This document shows positions 11,441 to 23,377 of a DNA stretch of 64,000 nt, one piece after another. How positions within the stretch are numbered: the first letter of the stretch is position 1; every line of letters begins with the position of its first letter. The notes beneath the pieces were generated by a model. It had not been told where the DNA came from and did no database searches. It worked only from the letters and a program-made list of their open reading frames with translations. Both the position numbers and the translations under genes were made by a program. The stretch is taken from assembly GCA_949825045.1 (NCBI GenBank), contig OX463829.1:7688001-7752000 (forward strand), in the 5' to 3' direction. This DNA comes from Argyresthia goedartella (lineage: Eukaryota; Arthropoda; Insecta; Lepidoptera; Argyresthiidae).

Positions 11441-11669
11441 CTAGTGAAATAAACACATAAACATTTACATACAGGCACATACATTGCTTCTGGCCCCACA
11501 CTAGGATACCCTGTGTCGTGGGAACCAGAAACAGCGACGTCACACACATATAAACATCCAAGACCTGGGTTTTTAATTTAATTTTATTTTTTTTACCCCT
11601 CGCCGGGGTTCGAACCCGGGACCTCTCGCATGGTAGGCAGAGCCACAACCGCTGCGCCACAGAGGTCGT
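11441..11669 (-). mobile_element. tRNA-derived SINE, type 1
   Basis: On the minus strand the head (11669 to about 11593) has an A box, TGGCGCAGCGG, and a B box, GGGTTCGAACCC, spaced as in a tRNA gene. The body contains the block TATCCTAGTGTGGGGCCAGA. No intact anticodon arm or acceptor stem is seen. Relatives lie at 14895-15078 (-) and 18926-19060 (+). SINEs of this kind are transcribed by RNA polymerase III and mobilised by a LINE. Confidence 0.75.
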
Positions 11670-12540
11670 CAAATGGCGACGCAATGTCAGTGACGTGACA
11701 ATGGCGGCCCACTTCACGTATCAATTACCTGTCGTACCTACCTTAATCCTTTCGCTTTAATGCATAACTAATTCTTATAATTAGAAAGTACCTTCATTTC
11801 TTCCATGAATTGCCTAAAACTCTCTGAACGCCAAATAATTCGTGCCTAAAGCGGGACATCGTCGCACATCATTGTCACTGAGCCGCCATTCTGGAAGCGG
11901 AATCGGGCCTCTAATTGGCGACACAATTATGAAGAGCCACAGCAACGTGATAACTAAAGTTGCCTTCGAAGTTTATAATAATTGATAAGTTAATGATAAC
12001 TCAAAAAAATCTCTACATTTGATCCGTTTTCAAAGTTGGCCGGCCCATAAATCTTAATGAAAGACATCATGAGATATATTCATGGGTATCTCCTGAGATA
12101 CATTACTGGGTATTTCACGATGACTTTCACGTCAATGTTATTAGGTTAATTTTAAGTTTTACCGTTTTATAATTTTTGATTGATTTTTAAATGTATGTAT
12201 GCATTTCCTTTGAAAAAGAGCTACCTTAGAGTTTCTTGTGCGTTCTTCTCTGGGAAATATGTGCTTTTGGAACGTACACCTAGTATGACATATGAAAAAT
12301 GATCACGCCACCTTAACGTTAAAGTTTTCGTAAGCACGCGATAAGATTTTGGGCCTCGAGATAGGCTTAAGTAGTTTTGGGGTGAATCTCAACTTGCGTG
12401 TAACTTGACCCCCGCCCGCTATAACCTGAGTCAGGGGTCGTTTCGGTTCATTGTGTTGGAGGTGTGTCTTATTTATACTATATATATTTACATTACACAA
12501 ACAAAAATGTTATCATAGAGCACAGCTGTTCGTACCCATC
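11670..12540. other. Non-coding spacer
   Basis: No gene supported. A repeated GGGTATCTC/GAGATA motif near 12070-12120 is too short to classify. Confidence 0.5.
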
Positions 12541-13110
12541 GCTGCCGTGGAATTACTTTTTAGGGTTCCGCACCGGAAGGGTCCAAACGGAGACCTATCG
12601 CTATCACTCACGTGTCCGTCCATCGTCTGTCACACAGGTTTTAGAGCCAAACAGTGAAAGCTAGTCTTCAAATTTTATCACAGTATAAATATATTTTTGA
12701 TCCAACGCCATAGAAATTGTCAAAATTATTTTTTATATTTTTATAGAGCGCTCCCGCACTATTAAAGGGCGCGAAATAAAAATACCTAACTCATCAAATG
12801 GTGCAATGTTATTTTGATACCGTTAAGTAAATAAATATTAGATTTTTGTTTGAAAATATATTGGAAAACAAAGGAATGAGAAGCCACCAAAGTCACCTTA
12901 TTCTACAACATTTTGATTTAAAATTGGGTGACAGTTTTTATGATATTACGTATATTTGTTATCATAGAGCACAGCACACATACTTACACCAATATGTTGA
13001 TAAAATTGTTTTTTTTTTCTTTAAAATTCCTTTTATTTTTAGGCTTTTATTCTTCATTTGTTACGGAACCTTAAATGTGCGAAGTCCGAAACACACTTGG
13101 TCGGTTTAAT
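12541..13110 (+). repeat. Interspersed repeat X, diverged copy
   Basis: Starts with a GGGTTCCGCACCGGAAGGGT stretch and a cluster of CCGTCC, and ends with CGAAGTCCGAAACACACTTGG then GTCGGTTT. This is the block order of repeat X with an enlarged middle. No coding frame. Confidence 0.45.
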
Positions 13111-13740
13111 ATATGGACATTGTATCAAGGGCCACGTTTGTTAGTAGAATTGAATTGTGGTGAGCCAAGGAGGATTATTTACGTCAGATAATAATATTTG
13201 TTTATTTTCAGATTACAAGATCCATCATTTGTTCGTACCACAGGTTCATACATAAGACTTAATCTTAATAGTTTAACAACGCTGGTAGCTTAATAGTGTA
13301 ATGCAATATTTTGTTCGAGTCAGGTACGTAACTTAAATTAACTTTGTGAGCTGAAAAATGGCCGGTTACGTTATTTAAATTTCCTGTAGATTTTTAACTA
13401 GCAGGCTTCTAGCCAGCGTAAACAAGCCAGTGTCATATTGTGCGAGTAGTATGCATGCTGCGTTGTTTATACGGATTTCAATGCACTTTGAGAAAATTCA
13501 TTTATGAGCATCAAAAATTCAAAGAGTCTATACGAAACGACACTAGCGCAATATAACTGACTATCATATGAAATTGTGACCTTTAATATAAATACTGTTT
13601 CATATTTATACATATTTATTTTAAACCTTTGATTAACCTTTTGCCTACTAAAAAGTCTGAATATTCATGTACTTCACTAAGTTTATTTTTTTAATATGTT
13701 TTTCCTTATGCCTACTGTTTATAAATGTTTACACAAAAGT
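13111..13740. other. Non-coding spacer
   Basis: No supported feature. Confidence 0.55.
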
Positions 13741-13907
13741 GCACATTGTTGTGCGTGTTGTCACCCGTCGGTCACAACGGAAGACCAGCGCTGATTGTTC
13801 GCATTCAGCATATGCCGAGTTGAAGCCGGCTTGTGACAGGAAGTATTCATAAATATGTAGCTAGATACAGTATAGGCTCCTATTTTTGTTTCCTGTTACA
13901 AATAAAC
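13741..13907 (+). repeat. Interspersed repeat ending in the (TTTC)n tract
   Basis: A less AT-rich segment with GTCACCCGTCGGTCACAACG, then GCCGAGTTGAAGCCGGCTTG, and an end at CCTGTTACAAATAAACTT directly followed by the TTTC array. It resembles the Lepidoptera repeats reported to flank GAAA/TTTC microsatellites (Helitron-like Lep1 literature). The family name is from memory and untested. Confidence 0.45.
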
Positions 13908-14070
<163 letters not shown>

Positions 14071-14519
14071 CTTTGCTTTCCTTGCTTACCTATGAAATTA
14101 GCGAAATTTTCTTACAGATTCAGGAGTTCATAATTCGTGTCATTCAATAGCAATTTCCATATTTTTTTTATTGCTTAAAAGTTAATTTCAAAGTTTTACA
14201 TATTCATATAAAATTTGCTTTTAATTTTCAGTTTGACAAATAAAATTGAATCTTCAAAATCAGTTCGTTCTAAATGTCATCCATTTTCATGATAAGATTC
14301 GTAATATTTTTTACAGCTGACAATTTTCAAAAATTTCATCAAATTGGGTATGAGCTAAATGTTGTCTAATTAATACACAAAGTTTTATAAAAATAGAATT
14401 TCTAAAAAAAATGCAAAAATGTTTGTACGAAAAATTGAGCTTCCTTCAATTTCTCAATACAAAACGCTGATTTCATAGGTAAGCACCTAGTACATAATGA
14501 AACTGTGCGATAGGTTCTA
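14071..14519. other. Non-coding, AT-rich
   Basis: No supported feature. Confidence 0.55.
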
Positions 14520-14817
14520 CTATCTCTTAAAACCAATAGCCTCGTCTTCTCGGCGCTTCTGATCTTTCGTCTTTAGCAAACCCAGGATTGCTCCCAGCTG
14601 ATTTGCTATGCATGGAATGCATCTATCCGTAAACGCATGTTTTGCCAGTTCACCCGGTTCTGTAACCAGTTCTATCCGGTTCCCAGAGGTTTTCACTCTC
14701 GGGTAAACTCCGATTTAGCTAGCGAGCTCCACGATTTCAGGAGAACTTTCAAGGAAACAAAACGTGGCAAGATCTGATTGGTACACTTTGCATGAATCAG
14801 GAATAGCCTGGCAATAC
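14520..14817 (-). pseudogene. Unidentified exon-like segment, one in-frame stop
   Basis: On the minus strand the sequence after 14818 reads as a pyrimidine-rich tract ending CGCATAG, a good splice acceptor. From 14817 a frame of 99 codons (one base of split codon first) runs to TAG at 14520-14522. One internal TAA follows ELAS at about codon 34. The protein looks genuine: YCQAIPDSCKVYQSDLATF near the start, PRVKTSGNRIELVTEPGEL in the middle, then DRCIPCIANQLGAILGLL with a CxxC, and a charged KDQKRREDE end. I do not recognise the family. It could be the last exon of a decayed host gene or part of a mobile-element protein. A frame this long with varied composition in AT-rich DNA is unlikely by chance. 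Confidence 0.45.
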
Positions 14818-14894
14818 CTATGCGAAAATAAAAAGAAATCAGCACTGCGAACCTCAGTATCATACAGCTTTTAAGCTTTCGCCATCAAGATATT

Positions 14895-15078
14895 TAAGCA
14901 CATACACACTTTTGGCCCCACGCTGGGATACCGTGTCGTAAAAGCCAGCAACAGCGACGCCACAAAACATATAAACATCTAAATGCAATGCTCAGAGTCG
15001 TTTTCTTTCTTCTTCCGCGACCGGGATTCAAACATGAGAGCTGTCGTGTTTGAGGCCAAGCCCCACGCCCCGCCTTCC
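14895..15078 (-). mobile_element. SINE type 1, diverged copy
   Basis: Same block order as 11441-11669: on the plus strand CACATACACACTTTTGGCCC, then the inverted central block around CCCACGCTGGGATACC, then a decayed tRNA-like head around 15020-15070 with a degenerate B box. Confidence 0.55.
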
Positions 15079-15086
15079 GTACGATC

Positions 15087-15430
15087 ATGCCAATCGATTT
15101 CTACGCCCCATGGCCCATCACAGATCTATATACAAATGAATCCCAAAATGTTTTAGTAAGAAGCGCAAATCTCGCAAACGGCTGGACCGATTTCGAGGTT
15201 TTTTTTAACTATTCGTTGAAGTCTCGGAAAGATTCTTACGGAGAGAACATTTTGAAAATTGTACGGGAATTTTCTATGAGAACACGCATCCAATTCAAAG
15301 TTTTTTTTTTGAAACCCACAAGATCCAGTACCCTCGAAACGCGTATGCGAAGCTGCGCCAAGGGCAGTTTGAAATTAGGGCATTTTTCCTGGGGCCCAAA
15401 ATCTCACGTTTGCCCTATCACATCAAAATT
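15087..15430 (+). repeat. Interspersed repeat with open reading frame
   Basis: A 115-codon open frame exists (NLANGWTDFEVFFNYS near residues 29-44). The DNA around AAACGGCTGGACCGATTT resembles widespread insect non-coding repeats whose copies read ACGGCTGAACCGATTT, so I treat it as repeat rather than gene. A related block occurs at 27031-27300. Confidence 0.4.
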
Positions 15431-15830
15431 CTAAACTAAATACTATCTATCTATCTAAATAAATACTACCTGGAGAGTATCATAACTTTATATATTATAA
15501 CAATAATGCCCTCCATTATGTGCAGTCACTACTACTATAGTACTTGGCTGTTTATAGTTTACTAAAAGTGGTGCCCCTGGGTGTATCAGTTCGGGTGAAT
15601 TAAGTTTAGGTAGGGCATGTTATGTTAAAAGAAATTATGTTATTATGTTTTGTAAACAAGAAATAGATGGAAATAAAATCTCAAACACCCAAAATCTCAC
15701 GTGCAGTGACCTGTCCCTGAAGCAAAATTCGCTAAACACTACCATATTACTCAAAGCTAGAACAAGATATTAAAATCTTAACTACGCTCACATAAAAAAG
15801 CATCATTGGCAGCTCTTATAATCTGATTTT
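15431..15830. other. Non-coding spacer
   Basis: No supported feature. Confidence 0.5.
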
Positions 15831-15960
15831 AATAAGGGAAATATTAAACAGCACATATTGCTCATTAAATATTTAAAACATAAAAAGTATTTTTGCTAAT
15901 CCTTTTTTGCTGCGCAAATCAGTATTTTTGATGTGCGATTAAATACCAGCCCTTTAATAA
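15831..15960 (+). repeat. MITE Y, partial copy
   Basis: Matches the right half of the 45643-45863 element: TAAAACATAAAAAGTATTTT, then TTTTTTGCTG, then AATCAGTATTTTTGATGTGC. The left arm is degenerate. Confidence 0.55.
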
Positions 15961-16326
15961 CAGAATATACTAAAGCCTAATCACAAAATCGTTTTTAATA
16001 GGTGTCCCGGACAATCCCCTCGTACTGTGGCCATTCAAAACCACGTTGTACATCACTAACTGCGCATGCCTGAAATTTCACCGTACGTTTAATTTGATTG
16101 GTCAGTCGAGCCCCAAAGGCAAGTCCGGTAACAAAAGCTCTTTGCGATGAGAATTCGCATTATTCTCGGTTTGGTACAGGCTATGAGTTCGAAGTTTTAT
16201 TGAAACATGTATTGATATGTCAGGATTATATTGGCGAATACTTGGTTCTAAAGTGTTAGTAGGTGATTTAGAGTAATCTTAATTTAACTTTCGTGTCTCT
16301 CAAGATAGTGTCTTTTCGTATCAGTT

Positions 16327-16430
16327 TTCATAATTCATAATTCATAATAGTTTATTGCAAAGTCACAAAATTTCACAAGGTTTTGACACGGTCCTGAGAA
16401 AAATAACCAGGATCCTAATTTTTATTATTT
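16327..16430 (-). repeat. LINE 3' terminus (ATTATGA repeats)
   Basis: On the minus strand a short segment ends in GCAATAAACTATTATGAATT and three copies of ATTATGA, a typical CR1-group 3' end. It may belong to the LINE at 17163-18925 on the same strand, but about 730 bp separate them. Confidence 0.45.
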
Positions 16431-16469
16431 TTTTTCACCATTTTTGTACTTCTGAATACTGTGTTGAAT

Positions 16470-16524
16470 ATTGACTAAAACTGATTGTCATATGTAGCAC
16501 ACATGACAATCAGTTTTAGTCAAT
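16470..16524. repeat. Perfect 22-bp hairpin with 11-nt loop
   Basis: Arms 16470-16491 and 16503-16524 are exact inverted complements (left arm starts ATTGACTAAAACTGATTG); the loop is 16492-16502. Pairing stops abruptly at both ends. Confidence 0.9.
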
Positions 16525-17162
16525 GTCACATTCGGGTGGTGACCTGGGATAATATTTCTTCTTCAAGCTCATCAAGTTAAATAGGAGTAGGTTTGCATTC
16601 ATTCGCTTAATCTGGAAATAAATAGGCATACTTGTTGAGTACACTAAAGTAAATAATTTTCGTAGCATGAGTTTATGTTTAACTTGATCATGATGCCAAA
16701 CAAAAAACTAAGCCGATAAGAAATTTTGCAAAAAGAGAGACTAACGAAAGAATGACAAAATATTCGTGCATCATTTTGTTTAATGGCTGAAAATATAAAT
16801 GGAGAACATTAGTAGGAAGAGTATGAAAGACATTGTCAAGAGCATAGCAACATGAGAAAGAATAACAATGAATATGCCAAAAAGTCATACTATAAAAAGA
16901 AGAGAGATCACTTTAGGCATTATATTTTGTTTTACCACTTTATGAAGATTACAATAAGAGAAGTTTTTATTATATTTTATTTTATTTATTATAACAAAAG
17001 TTTAACAAAGGTTGTTTATACAATAGATCCGCAAAACTGAATTGCAGTTTGACTGCGAATCATAGTCTCTTGTCGTTTACAAACTGTATGTACAGGTATC
17101 TGAATTATTGAATCTTACATAAAGACAAGTAGGTATGGATGTAACAGTAGGTGTTATGTATC
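16525..17162. other. Non-coding, AT-rich
   Basis: No gene supported; possible 3' untranslated sequence of the adjacent minus-strand LINE. Confidence 0.45.
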
Positions 17163-18925
17163 TTAATTAAAAACAGTATTCAAGAGATGTTCATGTAGCA
17201 GAGCAGAAAGCCTAGATTTTTTCTTTTCCGTTCTAATATTCACAGGGAGGCTGTTTAACAAATAAGGTATGCGCTTTTTGAGGCACCTGTCACCCTGTAG
17301 TTTGTAACCCTTGGTATAGCAAACTTACCTGTTAATATTGCACGGGTGTTATGGCCGTGGTTCAATAATGTATTATGCTCATGGGTACTGATATTGTTAA
17401 GTATTAATAAGTGTGTGTGTTTTAAACTAGCAGGCAGTACTTTACAAATTTTAAACAGTTGTTGGTAATTATTTTTGCATTTTACTTAAGTTTTTTTTAT
17501 CGACTAGTAGTTTTAAGAAGCGTAATTGCAACTTATCTATTTTATCTAACTTAGTTTTGAAGGTTAGTCCGTAGCAGTCAAGAGCATAATTCACTATCTA
17601 TCGATTCCACTAGAGCCGAATACAAACATTTTAAGGTCTTAGATGGAACTTTATAACTTAAGTGATAGAATTTGCCTAATACTTAATACCCTAAGTTTAC
17701 TGCAAATATAGTCAACATGAGAATTCCAGGAAAAGGAAATTCTCGTCTATTTTCATTCCGAGGTAAGTAGATTGTGTGACTCTTTCTATAGGCTTGCAGG
17801 AGCAGCAACTATTACTACTTTTGTGAATGCATGAGAAACTTTGGGTGAATATAGGGACGGGATTGCTTGCTTTGCAATTACTGGACTTATGCTGTCATTA
17901 ACTAGTTTTATGTCAGACATTCTTATAAGGTCGCTTCCGGGTGATTTATTGGAACTTAATTTATTTATTACTTTCTTAACTTCGCCTAGTGTTACCGGTT
18001 GCCACCTCATACTAACGTCTGACAATTTTACATAATTTGATTTATTAAGCCCTTTCTCGTTACAATTATGTTTAATCTGTTCTATTTCCGATGAAAAGGT
18101 GTTGGAAAATTTATTACACATTGTTTTATGACTCCCTTCGTCAGACATATTATTCAAGATTACTAAATCTAACGACTTTCTCTCGTTCCCCAACATAGCG
18201 TGTTATTTACCCCATATTTTTTAATATTATTATTACAATCTAAAATACTATGCTTATAAAACTCTGTTCTACATTTAAATATTGCCTTATAACATTTATT
18301 TCTATATTTAGTGTAACTTAGTCTTTTCACCATATTACGTGGATCGCTACTCCATGTTTGAAACAGTCTATCTCTTTCTGCTATCATATTTTTTAAATTA
18401 GAATTTATCCAGGTTTTGTTATATCTATTACTACTGTAAACGAGCTTAGTTTTATAACAACTTTCATAAATATTATTAAATACTTCTCTTGATCTACCAT
18501 ACAATTTAATAGGATATACTATAGATAAAAGGTCATCAAAATTTGTTTCTAATAATTTTTCGCGCACCATACGATTATCAAGGACGCGGTGAGCAGTGGG
18601 CTTGGGGGCGGTGCGGTGCGGCTTTCTTCGCCGCTGGTTGTCGCTGTGCAACCGTGGTTTCGCCTAGGGTGCGTTCCCACCTCACCGCTACTATGTAATG
18701 GTCCGATATTTTTTGTTCAATAACAGCAGTTTTAATTGTAACATATTGTGAACGTAAATAAATATGATCTAAGCAAGATTCTACTAGTTTCTTGTATGTG
18801 TTTAACTTAAACCAACAAAGAAGACTAGTTACATGGCAGGAAAGTACTGTACTTAAAATGAAACCATCATTTTGTATTCTCTCTCTTGCTCTCGATAGCA
18901 GTTCTTTAAATCAACCAAGAAATTT
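17163..18925 (-). pseudogene. LINE I remnant: endonuclease end plus RT lacking the palm
   Basis: On the minus strand, 18925-18660 encodes the end of an endonuclease (SCLDHIYLRSQY, then EQKISDHYIVAVRWE). Next, 18651-18169 encodes the linker (RYNKTWINSNLKNMIAERD, YRNKCYKAIFKCRTEFYK), and after a frameshift near 18180 comes the RT fingers region (EVKKVINKLSSNKSPGSD). Around 17800-17840 it jumps to the post-palm region (RVTQSTYLGMKIDE), and it ends with a thumb (NSLPVNIRTEKKKSRLSALL) and stop at 17163. Palm blocks including the ADD motif are missing, so this is an internal deletion. The right edge abuts a SINE. Confidence 0.7.
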
Positions 18926-19060
18926 GAGGTCTTGGATTTTTAAATGTGTGTGACGTCACTGTTCGTACTTCTCACCATACAGTGTATCCTAGTATGGGGC
19001 CAGAAGCAATGTATGTGCCATTATGTAAATGTTTGGGTTTAAGTTATGTCATGATGTCGA
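18926..19060 (+). mobile_element. SINE type 1, headless copy
   Basis: Contains AGGTCTTGGATTTTTAAATG, a GTGTGACGTCACTGTTC-like stretch and the central block TATCCTAGTATGGGGCCAGA, followed by the GCAATGTATGTGCC region. The tRNA-like head is absent; the left edge joins LINE I. Confidence 0.6.
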
Positions 19061-19840
19061 GATGTATGTTTTTTTTTTCAATACAGAGGTTAGAAGTAGA
19101 CACGGAATATAAGCAGCCAAACAGTGTGATTATTATAAAAAAATTGTTATTATTACCAAGTGGATATGAATCGCAAATAACCCACAATAAATCTTTGTAT
19201 CGTTGATTACTGCCTACCGTGTATCAGCTATATCCCTAAAAATTTATAAATATATTACTTTCATCACATTCGTGCTTGTCTGGAAAGTGGATAATTATTA
19301 TTGACGATCGGAAAAGATCATCAGCATGAACATTAATGACGATATAATATTTGGAGTTCGTAACGAAACCCTTGTGGGAACATAGGATTACAATAATGTC
19401 CATCTGACTTTGTTATCATTTGATAATTCAATATACTTTATTGTCATTTGACAATTATTCATAGGACACATTGCGGTATCAAGCTTAAATTAAAAAAACT
19501 TAAAAATATATTTTCAAGAGAGATAGTTATTGATCGATTTTCAGTCGTACGAATTATTCGTCCACTCACTCTCTCATTCAATATTCCTTCTATAAAGCTG
19601 TGCCAACAAAGACATGTCTTCTTTTCTATTAGCTTTAATAGCGTATATTAAAAAAAGAGAAACTCTTTATTTTACTTAAAAGTCATGGAATGACCCTATT
19701 TTGGCTTAATTTGAAGGTCTGTCTGGTCTGGTCACCTTATCACTCCACTGAGTAAGTTACCAACCAGTTTACATACTTTTATTTATTTTGTTTCAATTTA
19801 TTTTAATTTTAAGAATGAATAAAATATCCCACAGGCATTC
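19061..19840. other. Mostly non-coding; a LINE-type 3' end near 19420-19470
   Basis: On the minus strand a short ACAATAAAGTATATTGAATT tail near 19420-19470 resembles a LINE 3' terminus. Nothing else is supported. Confidence 0.4.
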
Positions 19841-20064
19841 TTACAGATAATCCGTATACGGTTTACACAAATCATTTCCAGTAACTCCGTCTGCATTGGG
19901 ACCTTGTTGATTGCATTCCAGCAAACTACACAGATAGTGTAACCATGTTGCATAACTTTCCGCTCGTTTAGTCAGGGTCAATAAAAATACCACAGCATCT
20001 AGAAATATTGTTGAACTTGGCATGAAACCCGCCTTAGTATTACCTCGGTCGACACAATTCGCAA
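19841..20064 (-). other. Unidentified open frame, exon-like
   Basis: A minus-strand frame from just after a stop near 20092 reads FISGRRLIANCVDRGNTKAG, then FMPSSTIFLDAVVFLLTLTK, a hydrophobic stretch and cysteines (WLHYLCSLLECNQQ), and ends PYTDYL and stop at 19841. An ATG lies at 20021-20023. An overlapping frame in the next phase (20222-20040) is also open, so the coding frame is uncertain. I recognise no family. It could be a repeat; checking copy number would decide. Confidence 0.25.
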
Positions 20065-20235
20065 TTAACCGGCGGCCTGAGATGAATGAATGTTAAGTTC
20101 CGCTCCATGTCAGATTCAGGCTTCAGAAGGTAACAGATAGTGATGTAAAGAGGACGCCTTGCAGACGGATATCCGGTACTTACAAATAGATGGGTGGTAA
20201 AAGAATGTACGGATAGCGCCACAAGTGACTGCTAA

Positions 20236-21819
20236 TGCTAAGGTTCTTCCGCCCATTGACTCATTTAGAAAAGTGACAGAAAGTATAACGCAGCACCGAC
20301 AACTCAGTGGTGCGAAAGTTTTCAGCTTTTAATAATGAAACAAGTGAACCTTTTAGACTTTTTAAGGGTTTATTTAATTTTGAAGGGGGTTTTATAAATA
20401 TTTTATTTTGTTGAAAGCGCTACTCTGACTGACACTCAAAGTAATGCTGTCACTGTAGCACAGTAAGCAAGACATTCAATTCGCACTTTATTTATGCACC
20501 AATCTGTTGATTCGGCCATAGAAATGACAAGTGATTTTATGTTATGAAATCGCCTGTTTTAATAAAATTTGTGTAATCAACAAAGCTATGTGAGACAGAT
20601 GCATAAACAAATATACAAAAATATTTATTTATCTCTTCAATAGGGATTTATTGGAATAGGGCCTAAGTGTAGCACAGCAGATCATGAGATATTTTGTGGG
20701 GTACTTGGTTGTTTATGTAAAAACTCCTTCTATATTTTTGTTGTAATTTTGATTTGGGGTTACAAATGTATCAATAAGGGAGAGGGAAATTTGGAGTTAA
20801 CGGCCAACCTCCAGTAGTAGAGAAGATTTAATGGAAAAGTAAACGATTTCTTCTGCTTCATAAGAATTACACAATCATTACTTTTACAAGTTCTTTCAAT
20901 AAGATTTAAACCTTAAACATCCTAATTCCAGAACAGAAATAATAGAATTTTCTAGTAACATTTCCTAATGTTGCCATTCGATTAACCGGATAGTAATCGT
21001 ATATTGTTTACATCTCTAGTAAAGTTAATTATCTATAGATGCAGTTGTTATTAATCAGATTATTTGTTTAATTGTAAATATCAATTTGTCAAATCCCGTA
21101 AACGTTGGCAGCAAAAAGCACAGTATTTTATGTTTCACGTATACAAAACAATTGATATTTCGCAAATTTAAAAATGTACTTACTGGAAGTTGGGCTTATT
21201 GGAATTTTAGCAGAAGAGAAGGGAATTCCGTGGGATAGTCACATTCGACAGTGCGAAAAGCGAAAAGACTCGAGAAGTTCACAACAAGTTGAGACGAGAA
21301 AACTCACACCGAAAATTCGAGAAATTAATTCGCAAACATAATTGGATTAAAAATAAGAAAAAATAGAACTTGTAACAAATATTTCAGCTTGCCTAGCTCA
21401 GTGTTAGAGAATTTAATCTTGATAGGGTAGGGTAGATTAGTTTTGCAGGATGTCGAAGAAAGCTGTCGTTTGCTGAGCGCCAATACCAGACTACAAAGAG
21501 GAGTTTTTGAAGTAAAACTTCTTTACGCAGGCTTGCCTTGGGGAGTAAGTTGGTGAATGCATTACGAGAGCGTAACGAAAAGTGTGATGGGGCGAGGCGA
21601 ACGGAAGTTGAGAGGGAGTCATAAGTTAGTGAAGATAGAAAGAGAGAGTGCTACGTTTCGTATATTACTGTAGGGGCAAGAGAGAAAAGTGCGAGCACAT
21701 ATTTTCTTTCTCTCTTTCTTTAAAAAAGACAGATGACAGTTGTCATGACATGTTGTTTTGTTGACTGTTGCAAACGCAATTCGTCTTGAAGATACAAAAT
21801 ATAGTAAAATATTGTTATA
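20236..21819. other. Non-coding; purine-rich patch near 21590-21700
   Basis: No gene supported. The segment 21400-21800 is richer in GC and purines than its surroundings and lies just 5' of the Harbinger pseudogene, so it may be that transposon's untranslated end. No terminal inverted repeat was found. Confidence 0.45.
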
Positions 21820-22997
21820 ATGTCTGATTTGGAAGAATTTATTGAGTTCGTTGCTTACGCTGATAGGCATAGAGTATCGGGCAAGAAGATATTTGCGAGA
21901 TTACGCGGATCCATTCAGAAAATACTCGGTTACTGAATTTCACTCCCGCTTTAGATTTACGCCTCGATATGTGAAAGAGAGAATATAACCGATGTTGGAA
22001 CCAGACCCCAGGAAGCCCTCGAGAAGAGGTTTGCCATTTGCGCCTGAAATAATATTCCTACTGACAATACGATTATTCGCAAATGGTAGTTTTTAGATTA
22101 TATTTATAGGAAAGAACTACTATGAGATAGATTCATACTTACTTATTATAATATGATTGACCCATAATATTCTTTGCAGAAGCTGGATGGAGAAGTCATG
22201 GACATTTGCGAGCAGTCATTGTGTCCAAACTGATAGCAAGGAAAAAGAAGATTTGTGAGATTTCCTTCTACTAACGATGCCATCCAGAGAGTGAAGCCAT
22301 TTGTTTTCATTATGGCTGGATTTCCCGATTGTGTGATTGGATGTATTGATTGTACTCGTATGAAAATAAGAAGCCCAGGGGGAACATTTCTTAAGTTCAT
22401 AGGAACAGAAAAGTATGGTTCTCTATAAATGCACAGGCAACTGTTGACCCTGACTTGCAATTTTGGGACCTGGTAGCCAGGTGGCCTGGAAGCAGTCATG
22501 ACAATTTTATTTATAATAGCAGCTCAGCAAATCAGAGACTGGAAACGGGTGCACTGAATGACATACTCCTAGGTGACAGTGGGTACGCAGCAAGTGATGT
22601 GCTTCTCACACCATTTTTGTAACCTTCTTCAACTAGCGAGGAATGTTATAATAAAAGCCACATAAAAACTAGAAACACCGTAGAAAGGGCTTTTGGTGTA
22701 TGGAAAAGAAGGCTTCCTTGTCGGCAAGTGGTAATGAGTGTTAAATTGGAGACCACTGCAGCAGTAATATGTGCTTGTGCAGTCCTTCATAATATGTCCC
22801 TTATGCTTGACGATACCTTCAACTTCTCAGAAGACGATATATTTGAACTAGAAAAAATAAATAAACCTTCAAGAGAAAATATCACTGTCAGTGGTTTTGT
22901 AACCAGACTGGCTGGTACAAATATTTTTCACAGTTATGTAGGTAAATATTTTATTGTGTTATTATTTTTTCTTGTAACCTATGTATGTCATTCTTAA
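21820..22997 (+). pseudogene. PIF/Harbinger transposase (HARBI1-like), decayed
   Basis: The start reads MSDLEEFIEFVAYADRHR from 21821. After a frameshift it continues with FHSRFRFTPRYVKERI and LPFAPEIIFLLTIRLFANGS. The DDE nuclease region appears at about 22250-22740: IGCIDCTRMKIRSPGG (first Asp), WPGSSHDNFIYNSS, LLGDSGYA (second Asp), and RNTVERAFGVWKRRL (Glu). This is the HARBI1 order. Breaks include a stop after the first Pro-rich block (about 21988), a gap or intron-like stretch around 22085-22170, a frameshift near 22410 and TAA at 22619-22621. It ends at 22997 after a hydrophobic tail that may be read-through. Such transposases cut and paste DNA; this one is inactive. The DNA-binding partner gene of the family was not found nearby. 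Confidence 0.82.
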
Positions 22998-23377
22998 GTG
23001 AAATAAAGTATAAAATGAGTAAATATAGACTCTGTTTATTAGTTTTCTTTATATTTAAGTAATACACGCATATTATATGAATATATACCCTATAATCTAG
23101 TTAAGTTAATGCTTTCCCGGTCTCATATTTATTTATTCTACTCCAATCATGGTTTTTCTTCATTTTATCCCTATAAAAAATTAGTAAAACACAAAAACTT
23201 TTGAATTTCTTGTGAAATTACTACCTACCTTTGCTTTTAAAATTTGCATTTCTATATTTTTCTTAAAACAAAATGTTTTATGTGCATGACTGACTCTCGT
23301 CTCACATAATTAATTCGTTTCTTTGATTCTTGACTTTGAGCATCTGGGCTATCCGTTTCTTGAATTGCTAAGAGTAG
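22998..23377. other. Non-coding, AT-rich
   Basis: No supported feature. Confidence 0.55.

Noticed and set aside
16470..16524. miRNA gene
   Set aside because: Only a 22-bp perfect stem with sharp ends; lacks the longer bulged precursor expected of insect miRNAs.
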